Assembly: GCF_003576645.1 (NCBI RefSeq)
Contig: NC_044917.1
Coordinates: 5,994,945 to 6,058,944, forward strand
Length of the DNA stretch: 64,000 nucleotides
Source of the DNA: Ipomoea triloba
Taxonomy: Eukaryota; Streptophyta; Magnoliopsida; Solanales; Convolvulaceae
Reading direction: 5' to 3'
This document shows, in pieces, positions 33,099-45,046 of this stretch. The notes under the pieces were generated by a model. It was not told the origin of the DNA. It saw only the letters and a program-made list of their open reading frames with translations, and did no database searches. The translations under genes and the position numbers were made by a program. Position 1 is the first letter of the stretch, and each line of letters starts with the position of its first letter.

Positions 33099-35211
33099 CG
33101 ACTCCAATGCGCAGCGCTCGCTACAGTAATAGTTTTGACACAGCCAAACTGGAAGGAGGGTTTAGGGCTTCCGCCATATTTTATAACCCACGAGGAAAAG
33201 AGGCGGGTCAATTAGTCGGTAAAATTAATTAAATATTTAATTTCAACCTTTCAAAAAAAAATTTAATTTCAAATTAATTCAGTTAACCAACTAAATTAAT
33301 TGAAATTCATAACGACTTAAATTATACTGACGTAAATAATTTGTTCAACCAAACTGAAATGGGCAAATTATACCATAGAGTATTAAATCATGGTTTACCT
33401 TGCATTGTAAACTCTAATCTAAAAATAATTTTTAAATTCTGTATATGGCTTGGATTGAAAGACCCAAACATGGCATAATCATCTTAGGATTATAAAACTC
33501 TAGCCGCGGAAACATATTTCACTTCTTAAACCCGACGGTTTTCGCGAATTCAAGAAGTTGGAGACTCGTGATGGATAAATACGCACAAGGATTACCCGTA
33601 GAAACTCAAAATGTATAATTGATGTATAATTATATCATCGAAAGGTCAAATGTCCCTTAAAAAAAGTAAGGGCGAAATGTCCTTAGAAATAGTAATGGTC
33701 AAATGTCCGATCATTCTAACGTCCTATGATAATTTGGAGTGGATAAACCCAACCTACTAAAGCCATATCGACTTCTCAAGATTCAACTTATGAAAACAGA
33801 GTTAATATAGTTGGAGTAGTCATTGTAAGACCTAGAAAAAAAAAAAAAGGAACAATGAAGACAATTAGAGTGCCTAATCCGGTTTACTAGTGCATGAATC
33901 TTGTTATAGAAGTATAGAACCTTATAAATACATTGTAATTATTGTCCAAGTGATAAATCATATTCAAACACATTCTCTTTACTACAAATATAAAACATTC
34001 AATAGCAAGAATAATCAACTTCTTGTTTACTATATTTATCTTCTTTATTCAGATTTAATGAGCTTACTTGTATTTTAATTAATTCCACCACATAATACAT
34101 ATAATATGAGTAGAGTATATATTTTGGTGATTTTTTTTATTAATTTAGTGAAAATCAAAATTGAAAATTTAATGGCTAGACTTAATTTGATAAGATTAAA
34201 TGTGTCAAAATTGAAATCATGAACTAAATGTGAAATTTAAAATCAATACTATATTCGAAAAACCAAAAATAATACTTAGTATTAACTCGAGTAATATGTA
34301 AAAGCAAGTTTACAGAATAACTAGTTCGTCCTGGTTTATTTTTAAAAATCCGTACAATTTCAGAATCTCAACATAAGAATCTATATGAAAATCAATAGCA
34401 GGCTACATGGTATTATTATCTGGCAAACATGAAAAAAAAAATAGTGGGAAACAAAATCCATTTGCAGACTACACTTTTCTTCAAAACATTCAGCTAACAG
34501 TATGGCAAACATTGAAGAAGCTACAACCACGACGAAGAAAGCAAACGATTCCCTTCTCTAGCTCAATGGAAGGGCTCAACGTGTTTCCAGATCCACTGCA
34601 AATTTGAATCCAGCTGACCAGGCAATTCTCGTTTAAAGACCTATTTGCAGATCAAGGCATGCATGCAATATGTCAAAGGTTGATTAACGGTAACCAAGAG
34701 GAAGCACATAAGCATATAGGCATTGGGGCTTTTGACTGATAGGCTTAACCGGAACATGAGTATCATATTATGTTCATTGGCTTTGAAGTGCAAGAGTATC
34801 ACATTCATAAATAATGTTCATTGGGGTTCAAGTAGCTACTTGAGCCAGGGTTTCATAGTATTCCTATTGCCTAGTTGTGTGGAGTTTCAGAGGAAAAGAT
34901 TTATAATGGCCAGTTATAAACCCCTCTATAACCTATGACCTCAGGGCTCAGGCTTGAGGTAAAGGTTTAACCTTGAAGAGTGAGCCCATTCCAGTTGGTG
35001 TTCTTCATTTTGGTTATTAGTTATTACTCTGGGATGCCTGGGAATGTCAAGATAGGCCCTACAAGTCTACAACCTACCCGGGTATGCCCTTAGGGGCCGA
35101 TTTCAAGTTGGAAACCGGTGCTTGAAAGACAATGAGAAAAACTGTCAAACTTAGAGGCAATATCTTTTAGATCAACTCTCATCAAACCTTGACTAGGTGG
35201 AATTCCCACTT
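33099..35211. other. Spacer, no supported gene
   Basis: AT-rich at 33220-34340, with a short repeated phrase GGTCAAATGTCC/GGCGAAATGTCC (33634-33700). The part at 34400-35150 has normal base composition but no frame over about 70 codons and no splice-supported exons. Nothing further recognised. Confidence 0.45.
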
Positions 35212-35222
35212 ACATCTCTCTT

Positions 35223-35449
35223 TTTTTTTTTTTTTGTATAATGACAGAAACCCGAAACCACTACCCGAGGTGTGCACTAAGTAAACCCTGCCTTGTGACT
35301 CTAACTGGCAAAGGACCACAAGGTGGTAAACCACTCTAGGTTGTTGCCCATAGCTGATAGGCTCAAACCAAGAAGGCCAATAAGCCGCTCCCACTGAGAG
35401 TCGAACTTGTAACCTTGTAGTTACTAAGTCAACAAACTGACCAACTTGG
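35223..35449 (-). mobile_element. SINE (minus strand) with target duplication
   Basis: Read on the minus strand: CCAAGTTGGTCAGTTTGTTG (A-box region), ACAAGTTCGACTCTCAG (B-box region), a tRNA-unrelated body with GTTTACTTAGTGCACACC, and a poly(A) tail that is the T run 35221-35235 on the + strand. ACATCTCTCTT flanks it on both sides (35212-35222, 35450-35460). Relatives lie at 27868 and 32572. Confidence 0.8.
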
Positions 35450-35648
35450 ACATCTCTCTTTGATAAGACTATGGAATCACCTGGATTTGTGGGTATACCA
35501 GCCCTACATGGCTACATCTATTGAAAACCAAAAGTATATCCCTCCAATATATATGTTAATATAATTTCAAAATACACAAGCTGATGGGTCAAAGAAATTA
35601 TAGCAGCAAACACAAATACCAGGTTTTGAAGTCACTTGGGATTCACAA

Positions 35649-38600
35649 TTAGCTAGGCCCATGACTTCTGCTAGCACAGAGTTTCCGACCAGCAGCTAGA
35701 TGATCATCCTGCACAAGAAAGTCAAATCAAATGTGGTGCAAAGGAATCAAAGCGTCAAGAAAATGCTAACAAGGAGAACAAGAAAAATAACAAGATGAAA
35801 GAATTACTCTTAGTTCAGAAAAGAAACTGGAATGTGTTCTATAAAATTTCCTTTGAATAGAAAATAAAGAAATAGCTATCTGCAGAATGATGCCAGGAAA
35901 TAATAAAATGCATTTTCTTAAAACTTCTGCAGGTAGCACATTTAACATAGCAGTTGTTCAGGAGTGTACAAGGCTCCATGATCACCATCTAACAAGGCTG
36001 TGAATAATTACAAGACAATTGGATTATTAAGACTAGGATGGAGATTCGAATACCTTATACAGAGAAGCAGCTGATTCAGATTCCACTGTCTGGATTGGAA
36101 TATTGGCGAGTGATTGGAAAGAGTTTAAAGCATCTAAAGTTAGCTGCCAGCCACAGAGAGCAAGACCACCAGCAGTGGAACTGGAATCACTGCTATTACA
36201 GCAGCCAGCTGCAGCAACATTTCCATTGACCCAAGGGCAGAAAGAGTTATGGTGCTTAATTGGATCAAACTCCACACCTTCATAGCTTTCTCCATTGGGA
36301 GGCGCTACAGAACAATTCTTAACAAATATATCAAAATGAAACTATTTAAATAGGAAAGTGCACTGAAATAAAAAATGGCAATATTACCTGTCCCATTTGC
36401 AACCAAATAACCAGATTCCACATATTCAGCATCTTCAGTAGCCAGCGCATTAGCAGCCTGGGTAACTTCTCCCTTGGATACTTCATAAGCAGAGCATAAA
36501 ACAGCATTGCAAGAAAGAGAGGGATGTGCACTACTATCAGGTGCCAAGTGCATGTTGCTATTCTTCTCACCGCTTTCAACTGATTCTTCCTTGGCTGAGC
36601 CAACAATTTTTGAACCACTATCAGCCCCAGCCCTTCCCACAGAGCGAGATGTTAGATCTTGGCTATCGCCATGAGGATCTTCACGGTCCATTTCCTCAGG
36701 AACATAGTCACCAGTTATTCCAGGATTGGCACCAAAATCACCAGTTTGACCCTGGTTTTCAGTGATTCCAGCAATTTGTTCCACATCACCAACAACACTA
36801 TCTACTCTATGTACAGCAGCATCCACTCCATGAATTCCAGCTTCATGACTAACCACCATGCCTATACTTCCTCCACTAATTCCAAAACTAGGTCCATCCC
36901 TCCCACAAGCAGTTGCTGTATCTGCATTTAATACTTCCTCATCATTCGTGCTACTAACACCCATTTCATCAGTACACCTAGCAACAGCAAGGCAGGCACT
37001 CTGTTGTGCTTGATTACTATAATTCAAGTCAGATGTCTCAATTGGATCTGAGTTTTTTACACCTGATGTTGAAGGGAAATGGGCATCATCAAGATCTCCT
37101 GGATAATTTTCAACACTTTCCATTGAATCATCATCTGCACTATGAACGGTGTCCATAGCAATAACAGATGAAGCATGAGTCAAATCCCTTGTAGATGGGA
37201 CAGAAACCATCTGTTCATGACCTTGGTTTAAAGGATCATCTCTCTGATCATCCATTCCAACCTCAAAACCAAGTGTCAGGCTAGGACCTGCACCAAATGA
37301 ATCTTTGGCATGCGAAAAGTGAGAGGTTTCATGAGGATCTGATTCACGGGCACGTTTTGAAGGACCAGCTGAGTACTGACTACCATCATTAACCTCATCT
37401 CCATCACGATCTGTCACGGTTCCCTCAACACTATTTGCTTGATGTACCACCAACTGTGGCCTGTCAATGGTGCTTCCACCCTCCTCCAAATTGCGCTTGC
37501 GAGAGCTAGGACCCCGAGACTCATATGAAGTTGCATGGTCACCAACTTCACTGCTAGAAGGTTGACCCACCACTAAATCTCTTCTTTTATGCACATTAGG
37601 GAATTGGTTAGGAACATCTCTGTGCAACTTTGAAGAGGACACTCCTCCTGCCATTGCAAGATTAAGATCTACTGCATTATTTGATAATGACCTTCTCTCA
37701 TCTGTTGCAGCTTCATCATGGCCCTCAGTCTTGTCCTTTTCCATACCATCACTAGCAACCCATCCACCTATTCCACTTGCTGCACTTACACCTCTCGTCA
37801 ATGCCATTTTTTTGCTTGTTTCTGGAATATCAATGCTATTTGGAGCAAAGCAAGCAGGACGAGAAGCAATGAGGAAGTCCCAAATTCTCACTGTAGCACC
37901 ACACAAACTACAATCCAGCAAAGGCAACCTAGATTCACCTTTAGACTTGGGACCCAGTACTTCAATTTTACTAGAATCCTTTTTGTTTGAAATAGGCAAT
38001 ACCTTCTTGCCACGGACAAGATCATGATGTTTTGTGGGACCAGTTGAATACCCATTCCTCGCTGACTGAGCTGAATGCTCTTCACAATCTTGAACATTTC
38101 GAAGCCACCTTGGTTCCCATCCACAAAGGCTTATCAGCTTTTGAGCCTAAATAGCAATTACAAGTGAAAAACAGTTACCAACAGAAAAGAAAATAGAAAC
38201 CAGTAGAAGATGGAAACATAACACCTACACGTGAGTATATAAAGAAGACATTTTCACTGGTGTTTTCAACTCCAGAAATGACCTCTGGCCTAAAGACATG
38301 TTCAACACCGCCAAAAACATGTGGTTGAGCTAGAAAGCGGTCAATTTCTGAACCTCTAGAAACTTGCATATGCTCAACTGCAGATGCAGCCACTACAGGA
38401 AGGGACGGAAACTGAAACAATCCATCACAACGGTCCCTATAACCACCTATTAGGGCTGATGGTGGGGTAGGGGGGAACTGGACCAAGCTTTCTGCACAGC
38501 TGTTTCCTCTCCATGGACAAGTGACCTTATGCCCTTCATCAAGTTTTTTTCCAAACTCTTCACCGGCACTATCAGCTATAAAGGAGAATGAGTTGATTAG

Positions 38601-41217
38601 AACAAAAGGTATTTAAAAATAAATTAAAAAAATCAAACAAAATAAAACATGCCGGCAACCTTTAAGCTACATAACATAAGGTAAATGATTATAATCTAAG
38701 TATAGACAATACAAGAGGTACACAAAGTGTGCACTTGGTGGCACCAGATATCATAGTTGAAACACTACATTTCAAAAAGTGGGAAATTTTTCATGTGCCT
38801 CAAATAGTCAAATGGCCCCAAATAAGACAATTTTCATAATATCCAACAAATATCTGATCTCAGTGCTGAGCGGTCATCAAGTTAACTTTAATAAGAATGA
38901 GTAATCAAAACATTTTCGCTTTCCAGCAAAATAAACTTTTCCCATGTTGCTAATTATTTCCTGAATATTATACTATTCAAGGAGTTATATGTCCATTAAG
39001 TTTATAGAATGATCTCAATTCTAAGAAAAGAGTTCTGAGCCCAGTTCTCTAAAAGCAATTAAACAGTCAAAATAAACAATAGCACTAGTAACAATTAACA
39101 GTGCAATCACCTTCAGAAAGAGTCCATACAGCTGAACAAATAAACATCAAATTTGCTCCACATGACTCACACTCAATCTTATCAGCATCCACATTTATCC
39201 AGCCCCTTCTGGCACAGGCAAGAGAATTTGCAGCCTGCCAAAGATTGTACAAAAAGCAGCAAAGTGAAATTGCAGGAAATTTGAATTAAGCATGACAAGC
39301 TCTCTATTTTAGCACATTTCACATCCTACTAAAATGATAAGAAAGAAGCCTAGCATTTAAAACTTTTAAAGGCAGGTGCAGCAAGGTGAATTAGTATCAC
39401 AAAGCAGAGGCCTTGAAAAGACAAGTACTTGGCAACCAAACAACAAAAAGACAGACAAAAACCATAATTTATGGAATACTTCTGCAAAGTTGTTTCTAAG
39501 TAATTTCCAAAAATGAGGAGAAAAGAAACAAGGAAATACTCCATTACAGTAAGAAAAAAGCAATAACCAACTCTAACTGATTCTTTCTATTTCTGATAGG
39601 CAAAATCAAGGCCACTGCAGACATTGTAGAGGAATATAACTTACTAGGAAGTAGGAACAATATCTCTATTATAAATAAAACAATTTTTCTAGCAATATTT
39701 GAAAATTTCTGTGAATAATGAACATCATAAAGATGTGGGACTGTCCTTGTATTAAAGGTTTATCTTTGTTAGCAATTACTACCTCTATCCCATTTTATGT
39801 GCCAAGTTTAGTTAATGAGGCTTGACTCAAATTATTCACAATTCAATTTTTTGTAACACTTAGTTTAGTGTTAGTATATGAAATTTATATATTTGGAAAC
39901 AACATCAAAAAGTACTATAAAATACAAAGGCTGAATTTAAAAACTATTAAACAATGTTAAAGAAAATAGACAAAGAAAAAAGAGTTAATTTGACCAATGA
40001 ATACTCCGTAATAAATAAAACATGTAAAATGGAACACGGAGTAGCATATACTATCCTTGCAGCTCAAATTTTCCCTGCATGTTAGGTTTGAAGGTTTCTC
40101 TCTTTGATGGGGAAATATGTCACTTATGGGTCCACTGCCCATTACCAGCCTAGCCCACAATTTTCAAAACTCAACCTCCACCATTACACCACCTCCTCCT
40201 GAAAGAGAGGCCAGGTGATGGCCCATTTGTCACTCATGTAAAAGTATTACAAATATTTCACATAATTTATTAGGCAACAAAATTGAGCTATACCTTCCAA
40301 GTTGAGCAGTATTAATTCAATATCATATTTGAGTAATTACAGTTACCTACCATTCTACCAAACCAACAAAGCCTGACAGACAAAAGTGGATGTGACAGGT
40401 TGCATTGTTGAGATAACCTAAAGCAAGTGATTGAAATAACTTTGATAAATAACAAAAGTAAATCCAAGCTCAAATTTAGACCTTAGGCTTTCCAAACCAG
40501 GCTGTGGGTTTGAATGTTGACAGCCGCCTCAACAGATCACCCCTTTCCCATGGTCTACATGAAGGCTGTGACGATCCAAGAGCAGAACCACCAGCACTTG
40601 TGCTTAAAGAAGTCTGACTGGGATGTGAACCAATACGAGAAAGAGAACCTGCTTTTGAACCCTGTTCTTGTGCCACCCCGTCTGTGCTGCCAATGTTTGT
40701 TGGAACAGCATAAGAAGATGCCCCAACAGAACTGAAAAGACAAAATTATACATCACACTAATGCCATCCAAGTAATTAAAACAAGTGGAATAAAGTTAAT
40801 AACTGTAACATCTTAGCAAGTACAGTACGAATTTTAAACAGAAATAAGCCAACCAAAATTCGAAATTCAGTTTCCAGTTGACAAATTTCCCCCTGTTCAC
40901 TCCTACAGTCCTACCCTATTAAGCCCCTATTAACAATGAATTAAAACAAAGAAATAACACATATGACCGAAAAGGATGGAGCATTATCCTGAAACTGAAC
41001 AACTAAACAACTAAACAATAACCTAAAAGAAATTGATCAAGAAATATTCAAATCCGTAAAATGAGGGCAAAATCATTGAACATAATTGAAAGGTAGGGTT
41101 TATGCTAATTGCCGGTGCGGATCACCTGGTTGGGCGGGCGGGGGTGGGCGGAGGCGAGGAAGAATTGGGTCGCAACCGAGGATCGGCGGAGGAGCTTATA
41201 GCTTCTTCCTTCATCAT
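35649..41217 (-). CDS. ILP1: C3HC-type (BIR-like) zinc-finger protein, ILP1-like
   Basis: Plant relative of the NIPA/Rsm1 family, nuclear proteins with BIR-like zinc fingers. Seven exons on the minus strand (41217-41126, 40731-40482, 39234-39111, 38575-38229, 38146-36388, 36304-36054, 35708-35649) close in phase to 960 aa. The SRPWERGDLLRRLSTFKP-type start of the domain (here preceded by CRPW) is followed by IECESCGANL and HKVTCPWRGNSC, the C-C-H-C zinc set. A second set has LDCSLCGATVRIWDF in the large exon and HHNSFCPW plus a Cys in the sixth. Between them is a long Ser/Asp/Glu-rich, probably disordered region encoded by a single 1.76-kb exon with an RKR-type nuclear signal. Two Met codons open the frame (41217 and 41214). 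The symbol follows Arabidopsis IAP-like protein 1; function in plants is poorly known. FUG1 lies divergently upstream. Confidence 0.88.
39782..40041. mobile_element. Stowaway-type MITE in an ILP1 intron
   Basis: 260 bp with ends CCTCTATCCCATTTTATGTG and CATGTAAAATGGAACACGGAG, the classic Stowaway terminus (CTCCCTCYGTCCCATTTTA-like). TA dinucleotides flank it (39780-39781, 40042-40043), the Tc1/mariner target duplication. Non-coding. Confidence 0.8.
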
Positions 41218-42005
41218 TATCCTTGCTCAATCTCTCTTCGAGCTCTTGCTGGTTGTCCTAGTCTTGCAGTGTTGTGTCGCGCAATGACTTGTATGTATTC
41301 TATGTATGTATTGCTTTGTTCGTGAGCGCAGTGAAGTGATAGTGTGTCGTCATGTACATCATACACGCGATTCAGGTGAGGTGAGTTGAGATGAGATGAG
41401 AATTGAGATGCCTTTAACCAGATAAGTTGACCACAGCTTGGACTGCACAGTGAGATAGATAGATGAAAAGCTCGAAATTACATAACAACACTAGTGAAGG
41501 TTGTCCGGCTGTTAAGCCTGTTAGCTTACTAATTACAAATTTTAAAATTGACCATCAATAAAAGCAGCCTAATTGTTTTAAATTTGATTATCAATAAAAG
41601 CAGCCTAATTGTTGATTTAATCCCTCTTAGTTTTAAAATATATTTGTCGATATATATTTTAAAATATAATATAATATTTGTATATACATATACAGGGTGA
41701 GGTTTTATAAGAACCAACGTCTCTATGAGTTTATGAGAACTAATCTCATTTATTAAAAAGATAAATCTATGGATGATATTAATTGGAAATTAAAAACGCG
41801 CGTGTATAACATGATATGAAGTAGAAAAATAATCTCAAACTGTCAATAAAAGAAATTTAAGTCGTGTGTACCACACTCTTTTTAAAATTGATCCACTACC
41901 TCTAGATGGTGATAGGAGCATTATACTCTCAATCTCTCATGATAAAAATATATTGCAACGAAGCACTCAAATATAATACTTTTAGTGAATTTAAATAAAG
42001 TGAGT
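41218..42005. other. ILP1 leader/promoter and spacer
   Basis: The first 150 bases are the probable ILP1 leader and promoter. After that is AT-rich sequence with a short tandem phrase ATCAATAAAAGCAGCCTAATTG (twice, 41552-41612). No gene. Confidence 0.45.
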
Positions 42006-42009
42006 ACTG

Positions 42010-42165
42010 CCAAAGACCTTGGGTCTAGTGGCACCCGGTTGCACTCCCACATGGGAGGGGGTGGGTTCTCGCCTCAGTGGATGTGATATTGGTTCTTTAT
42101 GTGTGCTTCATTTGGTTGAGAAAGTAACTATGAACATATACTACATTGTAACATTATCTTTAATA
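42010..42165 (+). mobile_element. SINE-like copy
   Basis: CCAAAGACCTTGGGTCTAGTG head, GGTGGGTTCTCGCCTCAGTGG in B-box position, and CTACATTGTAAC in the tail match the element at 17986. Target duplication not visible. Confidence 0.5.
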
Positions 42166-43010
42166 GTGAGGTCAGTTTTTGTAAGTGTGATTAGGAAAGA
42201 TTGAGAAAAATTGGAGGGGATGAAAAAACAAAACAAATTTGATTTTTTTTAAATTAAAAAAAAAATATGTCAGGCGCGCGTGGCGGGCGCCATTGTTGCA
42301 ACCCACGCAAACAGCCGATAGTGCAAATCAAATCCCAAAATGAATATGAAAAGGCATGACTTGTGTGTATTTGCGGCTTGCAAACACTAATACCATTTGA
42401 AATTTGGCAGCCCATTTGCTAAAATGTCGAACAATTTTTCACTGTAAACATGTTCGCGAACATTAGTAAACGAACACTGACCGAGCTTGTCTGCGAACAT
42501 TATTAAACGAACACAAACGAGTTTGTTCACGATCTCTTAGCAAGCGAGCTTATAACTGTTCAAACTCTGTTCGTTTATTAACCAAGCTCTATATTTTGTT
42601 TGTTTACATTAATAAATGAACACAAACGAACGCTTACCGAACACGAACGCAAGTAGTTTGTCGAAAGCTATGTTCGCTAACACCCCTAGTGGGTGGTGGG
42701 TGAGTGAGGGGTGGTGAGTGGTGGTGGTGGTGGTTTGGTGGGGAATGGTGAGTGGTGTAGGGGTAGTGGTGGGAGTGGTGGTGGTGGAGATGGTGGTGGG
42801 GTGGCGACGACGGCGGCATGAGCGATTGGCTGCTCCACTGCTGCAAACGAAAAATGACTTCCCCAAAAAAAGGGAAGTCATTTTTTCAAAAAATCACCTC
42901 TATTTTCCATTGACTACATCCTTATTTTCCATTGACTACATCCCTATTTTCCGTTGACTTCCATTTTTCCATCTAGCCAAACACTGAAAAGCCGAAAAAG
43001 GATTTCCAGA
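42166..43010. repeat. Mosaic of repeat fragments and a TGG-rich tract
   Basis: 42170-42300 matches the MITE family at 12262/14022 and carries a GC-rich patch. 42420-42690 is a dense set of CGAACA/TGTTCG words typical of a dispersed plant repeat. 42690-42800 is a GTGGTGG low-complexity tract. 42850-42885 has a short perfect palindrome ATGACTTCCCC/GGGAAGTCAT around an A run. The frames that run through the TGG tract are low-complexity artefacts. Confidence 0.5.
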
Positions 43011-43019
43011 CGCACCCTT

Positions 43020-43580
43020 AGCTGTCTCATTGAACCTCGATGCCAACTATGTTGAATATTCACTATAAAACTTTTATTTCAATGGCTTTAACCTCATTCC
43101 CCGTATCAACTTCTCTTCCATCTCTTCACTTAACCCTTTGGTTATCAGGTCTGATGTATTATTCTTTGACCTTATGTAGTCAACAGAGATAACACTCGTT
43201 GTGAGAAGCTATTTAATAACATTGTGTCTACGATGTGTATGCCTAGATTTAAACATTATATATGATAATTTGTACCATTCAAATTGCAACTTGACTATCA
43301 TAATGCACACAACTTGAAGATATATATTTTTCCAAGCTAGGAATATCCTCAAGAAAATGGTATAATCACTCAACACACATGTCCAAGGCTATCAACTCAT
43401 ATATCATGGGTCTAACCATTACAACTTGTTTAAAGAATTTCCAAGAAACGACTACACTAGTTAACATGAGCATGTAGTCACTTGTGGACTTAGAGTCATT
43501 AATATACGATATTCAATTAGCGTCACTATACCTTTAATGCAACTAGATATCTTGTGTAGTGCAGTACAAGGTCATGAATT
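43020..43580 (-). mobile_element. Degraded Copia RNase H segment
   Basis: Read on the minus strand, several frames restore the order of the Copia (Ty1) RNase H domain. The signals are a SDYML/VSWKFFKQ-like stretch, ALDMC and EWL-like residues, then HYDSQVAI (catalytic Asp region), and a terminal TKGLS-like end near 43130. Many stops and frame changes interrupt it. It is a dead relic. Confidence 0.6.
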
Positions 43581-43599
43581 AGAAGGCTTGCTACGTCCT

Positions 43600-45046
43600 A
43601 AGAGTAAGAGAGAAAGCTAGCCATAGAAAAGCTAGAGAGAGAAAATTACAATATCTTCAAACTTATTGCCAACTCTAATTTGCTATATTTTTGAAAGGAA
43701 GAGGATATCAGAGGTGGGTGGTGGGGGTTGGGGTTGGGGTAGGCCGTAGGGGTAGGGGTGGTGGTGGGGGGTTTGTATGACGAATGACAACTGCGTGGCT
43801 AAGAGCACTTTCAAATTTAATTTTTGATAGACTTGATCACTACTACCAATAACGATATTTCACTGCAAATGTGATGTTTGAGTAACATGGGTTCGCGAAT
43901 CTTATGCTCCTCCTAGCAACAAGACTTCTTTGTTATTCATAGTTGACATAACTTTACCTGCATGGGAGGCCAATTTTGGACAATATTTGTGTACGTAAGT
44001 CGCGGGTGCACACAAATTAAACATTTTTTTAAAATTTGTTTTGCACCACCCCTTGTGCGTGAGGGAGGGTTTGAACTCTCAACCACATGCTTTTTTAATG
44101 GTTATTTATTTGCTTTGGGCCTAAGTAGTCTAGATTATTTATTTATTCAATTGTAATCCAAAATGGTATTTTTCAACCCGTTTTAGATTATTTATTCAAT
44201 TGTAATCCAAGAATTGTATTTTTTCAACCTGTTTATTATAAATTCATGTTACTTATCCATTTGCTTTCAAAATTGTTCTTAATTACATGCCACTTGACCA
44301 CAAGATCATTGACACAAAACATCTTTTTTAATAGTTAATATTATCAATTAGTCAAAATAATTATCACAATTGATTACCAACTAATTTCCAAACAATCCCA
44401 TATTATTTTAATCCCACTTTTTGTTTATTATCAAATAAAAAATATTACTTTTTATTTTAATTACTTACGTATACAAATTTAATTATGATTTTGACACCTA
44501 TGACCTACCATTTGAACCAAACACGCCCAGAGATTGTTCCCTTCTATGGGCTAATGGCTAATCAAAGGACACATAATGGTGTGCTACGGGGATAAATGTA
44601 TAGCACAAAAATACACGAAGTTGGAAAAAATAAAAAATCATTTGAAAAAAAGAACCTTACCCAAAAGCCTTATCACTCATATGTCTGTCCATCCACCACT
44701 TGGCTTCACTTCCCTCTCAACCACATCCACATGCTTCTTTAACGATCATTTCCCTATCATCAGCAACCAGAAACACCCATTGAAGGATAGACCATTCTTG
44801 AGCAAATGTCCGAGACTCTTAAAGGTAAAAACTTTTCCATTCACTGACTGTGTCTTGAATGAAGTTATATTCGATTCTTTAAAAAGTTCATATTTTTGGT
44901 GTGAGTTCAAGAATTTGAGACATTAAATTGAATGCCAGGTGATTCTTGAATTGTTAAGAGTAGAGAGGATAGACTGAATTTGTTGGGTTGGAGAATTGGA
45001 GGTTTCTAAGTCTATGATAGTGTTGAGATAATCTGCAGAGAGAGCA
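43600..45046. other. Spacer and FUG1 upstream region
   Basis: GGGGTTGGGG/GGTAGGGG tract at 43725-43770. A SINE-like B-box (minus strand, GTGGTTGAGAGTTCAAACCC) is near 44080. 44560-45046 is the probable FUG1 promoter and leader. No other gene is supported. Confidence 0.4.

Noticed and set aside
38000..38146. Start of the large ILP1 exon at 37999 as an independent gene
   Set aside because: The frame is open upstream to an acceptor at 38147 and continues the ILP1 protein in phase; the codon at 37999 is TTG.
42609..42957. His/Thr/Pro-rich and Val-rich frames
   Set aside because: They run through a GTGGTGG low-complexity tract and have no conserved start or domain.
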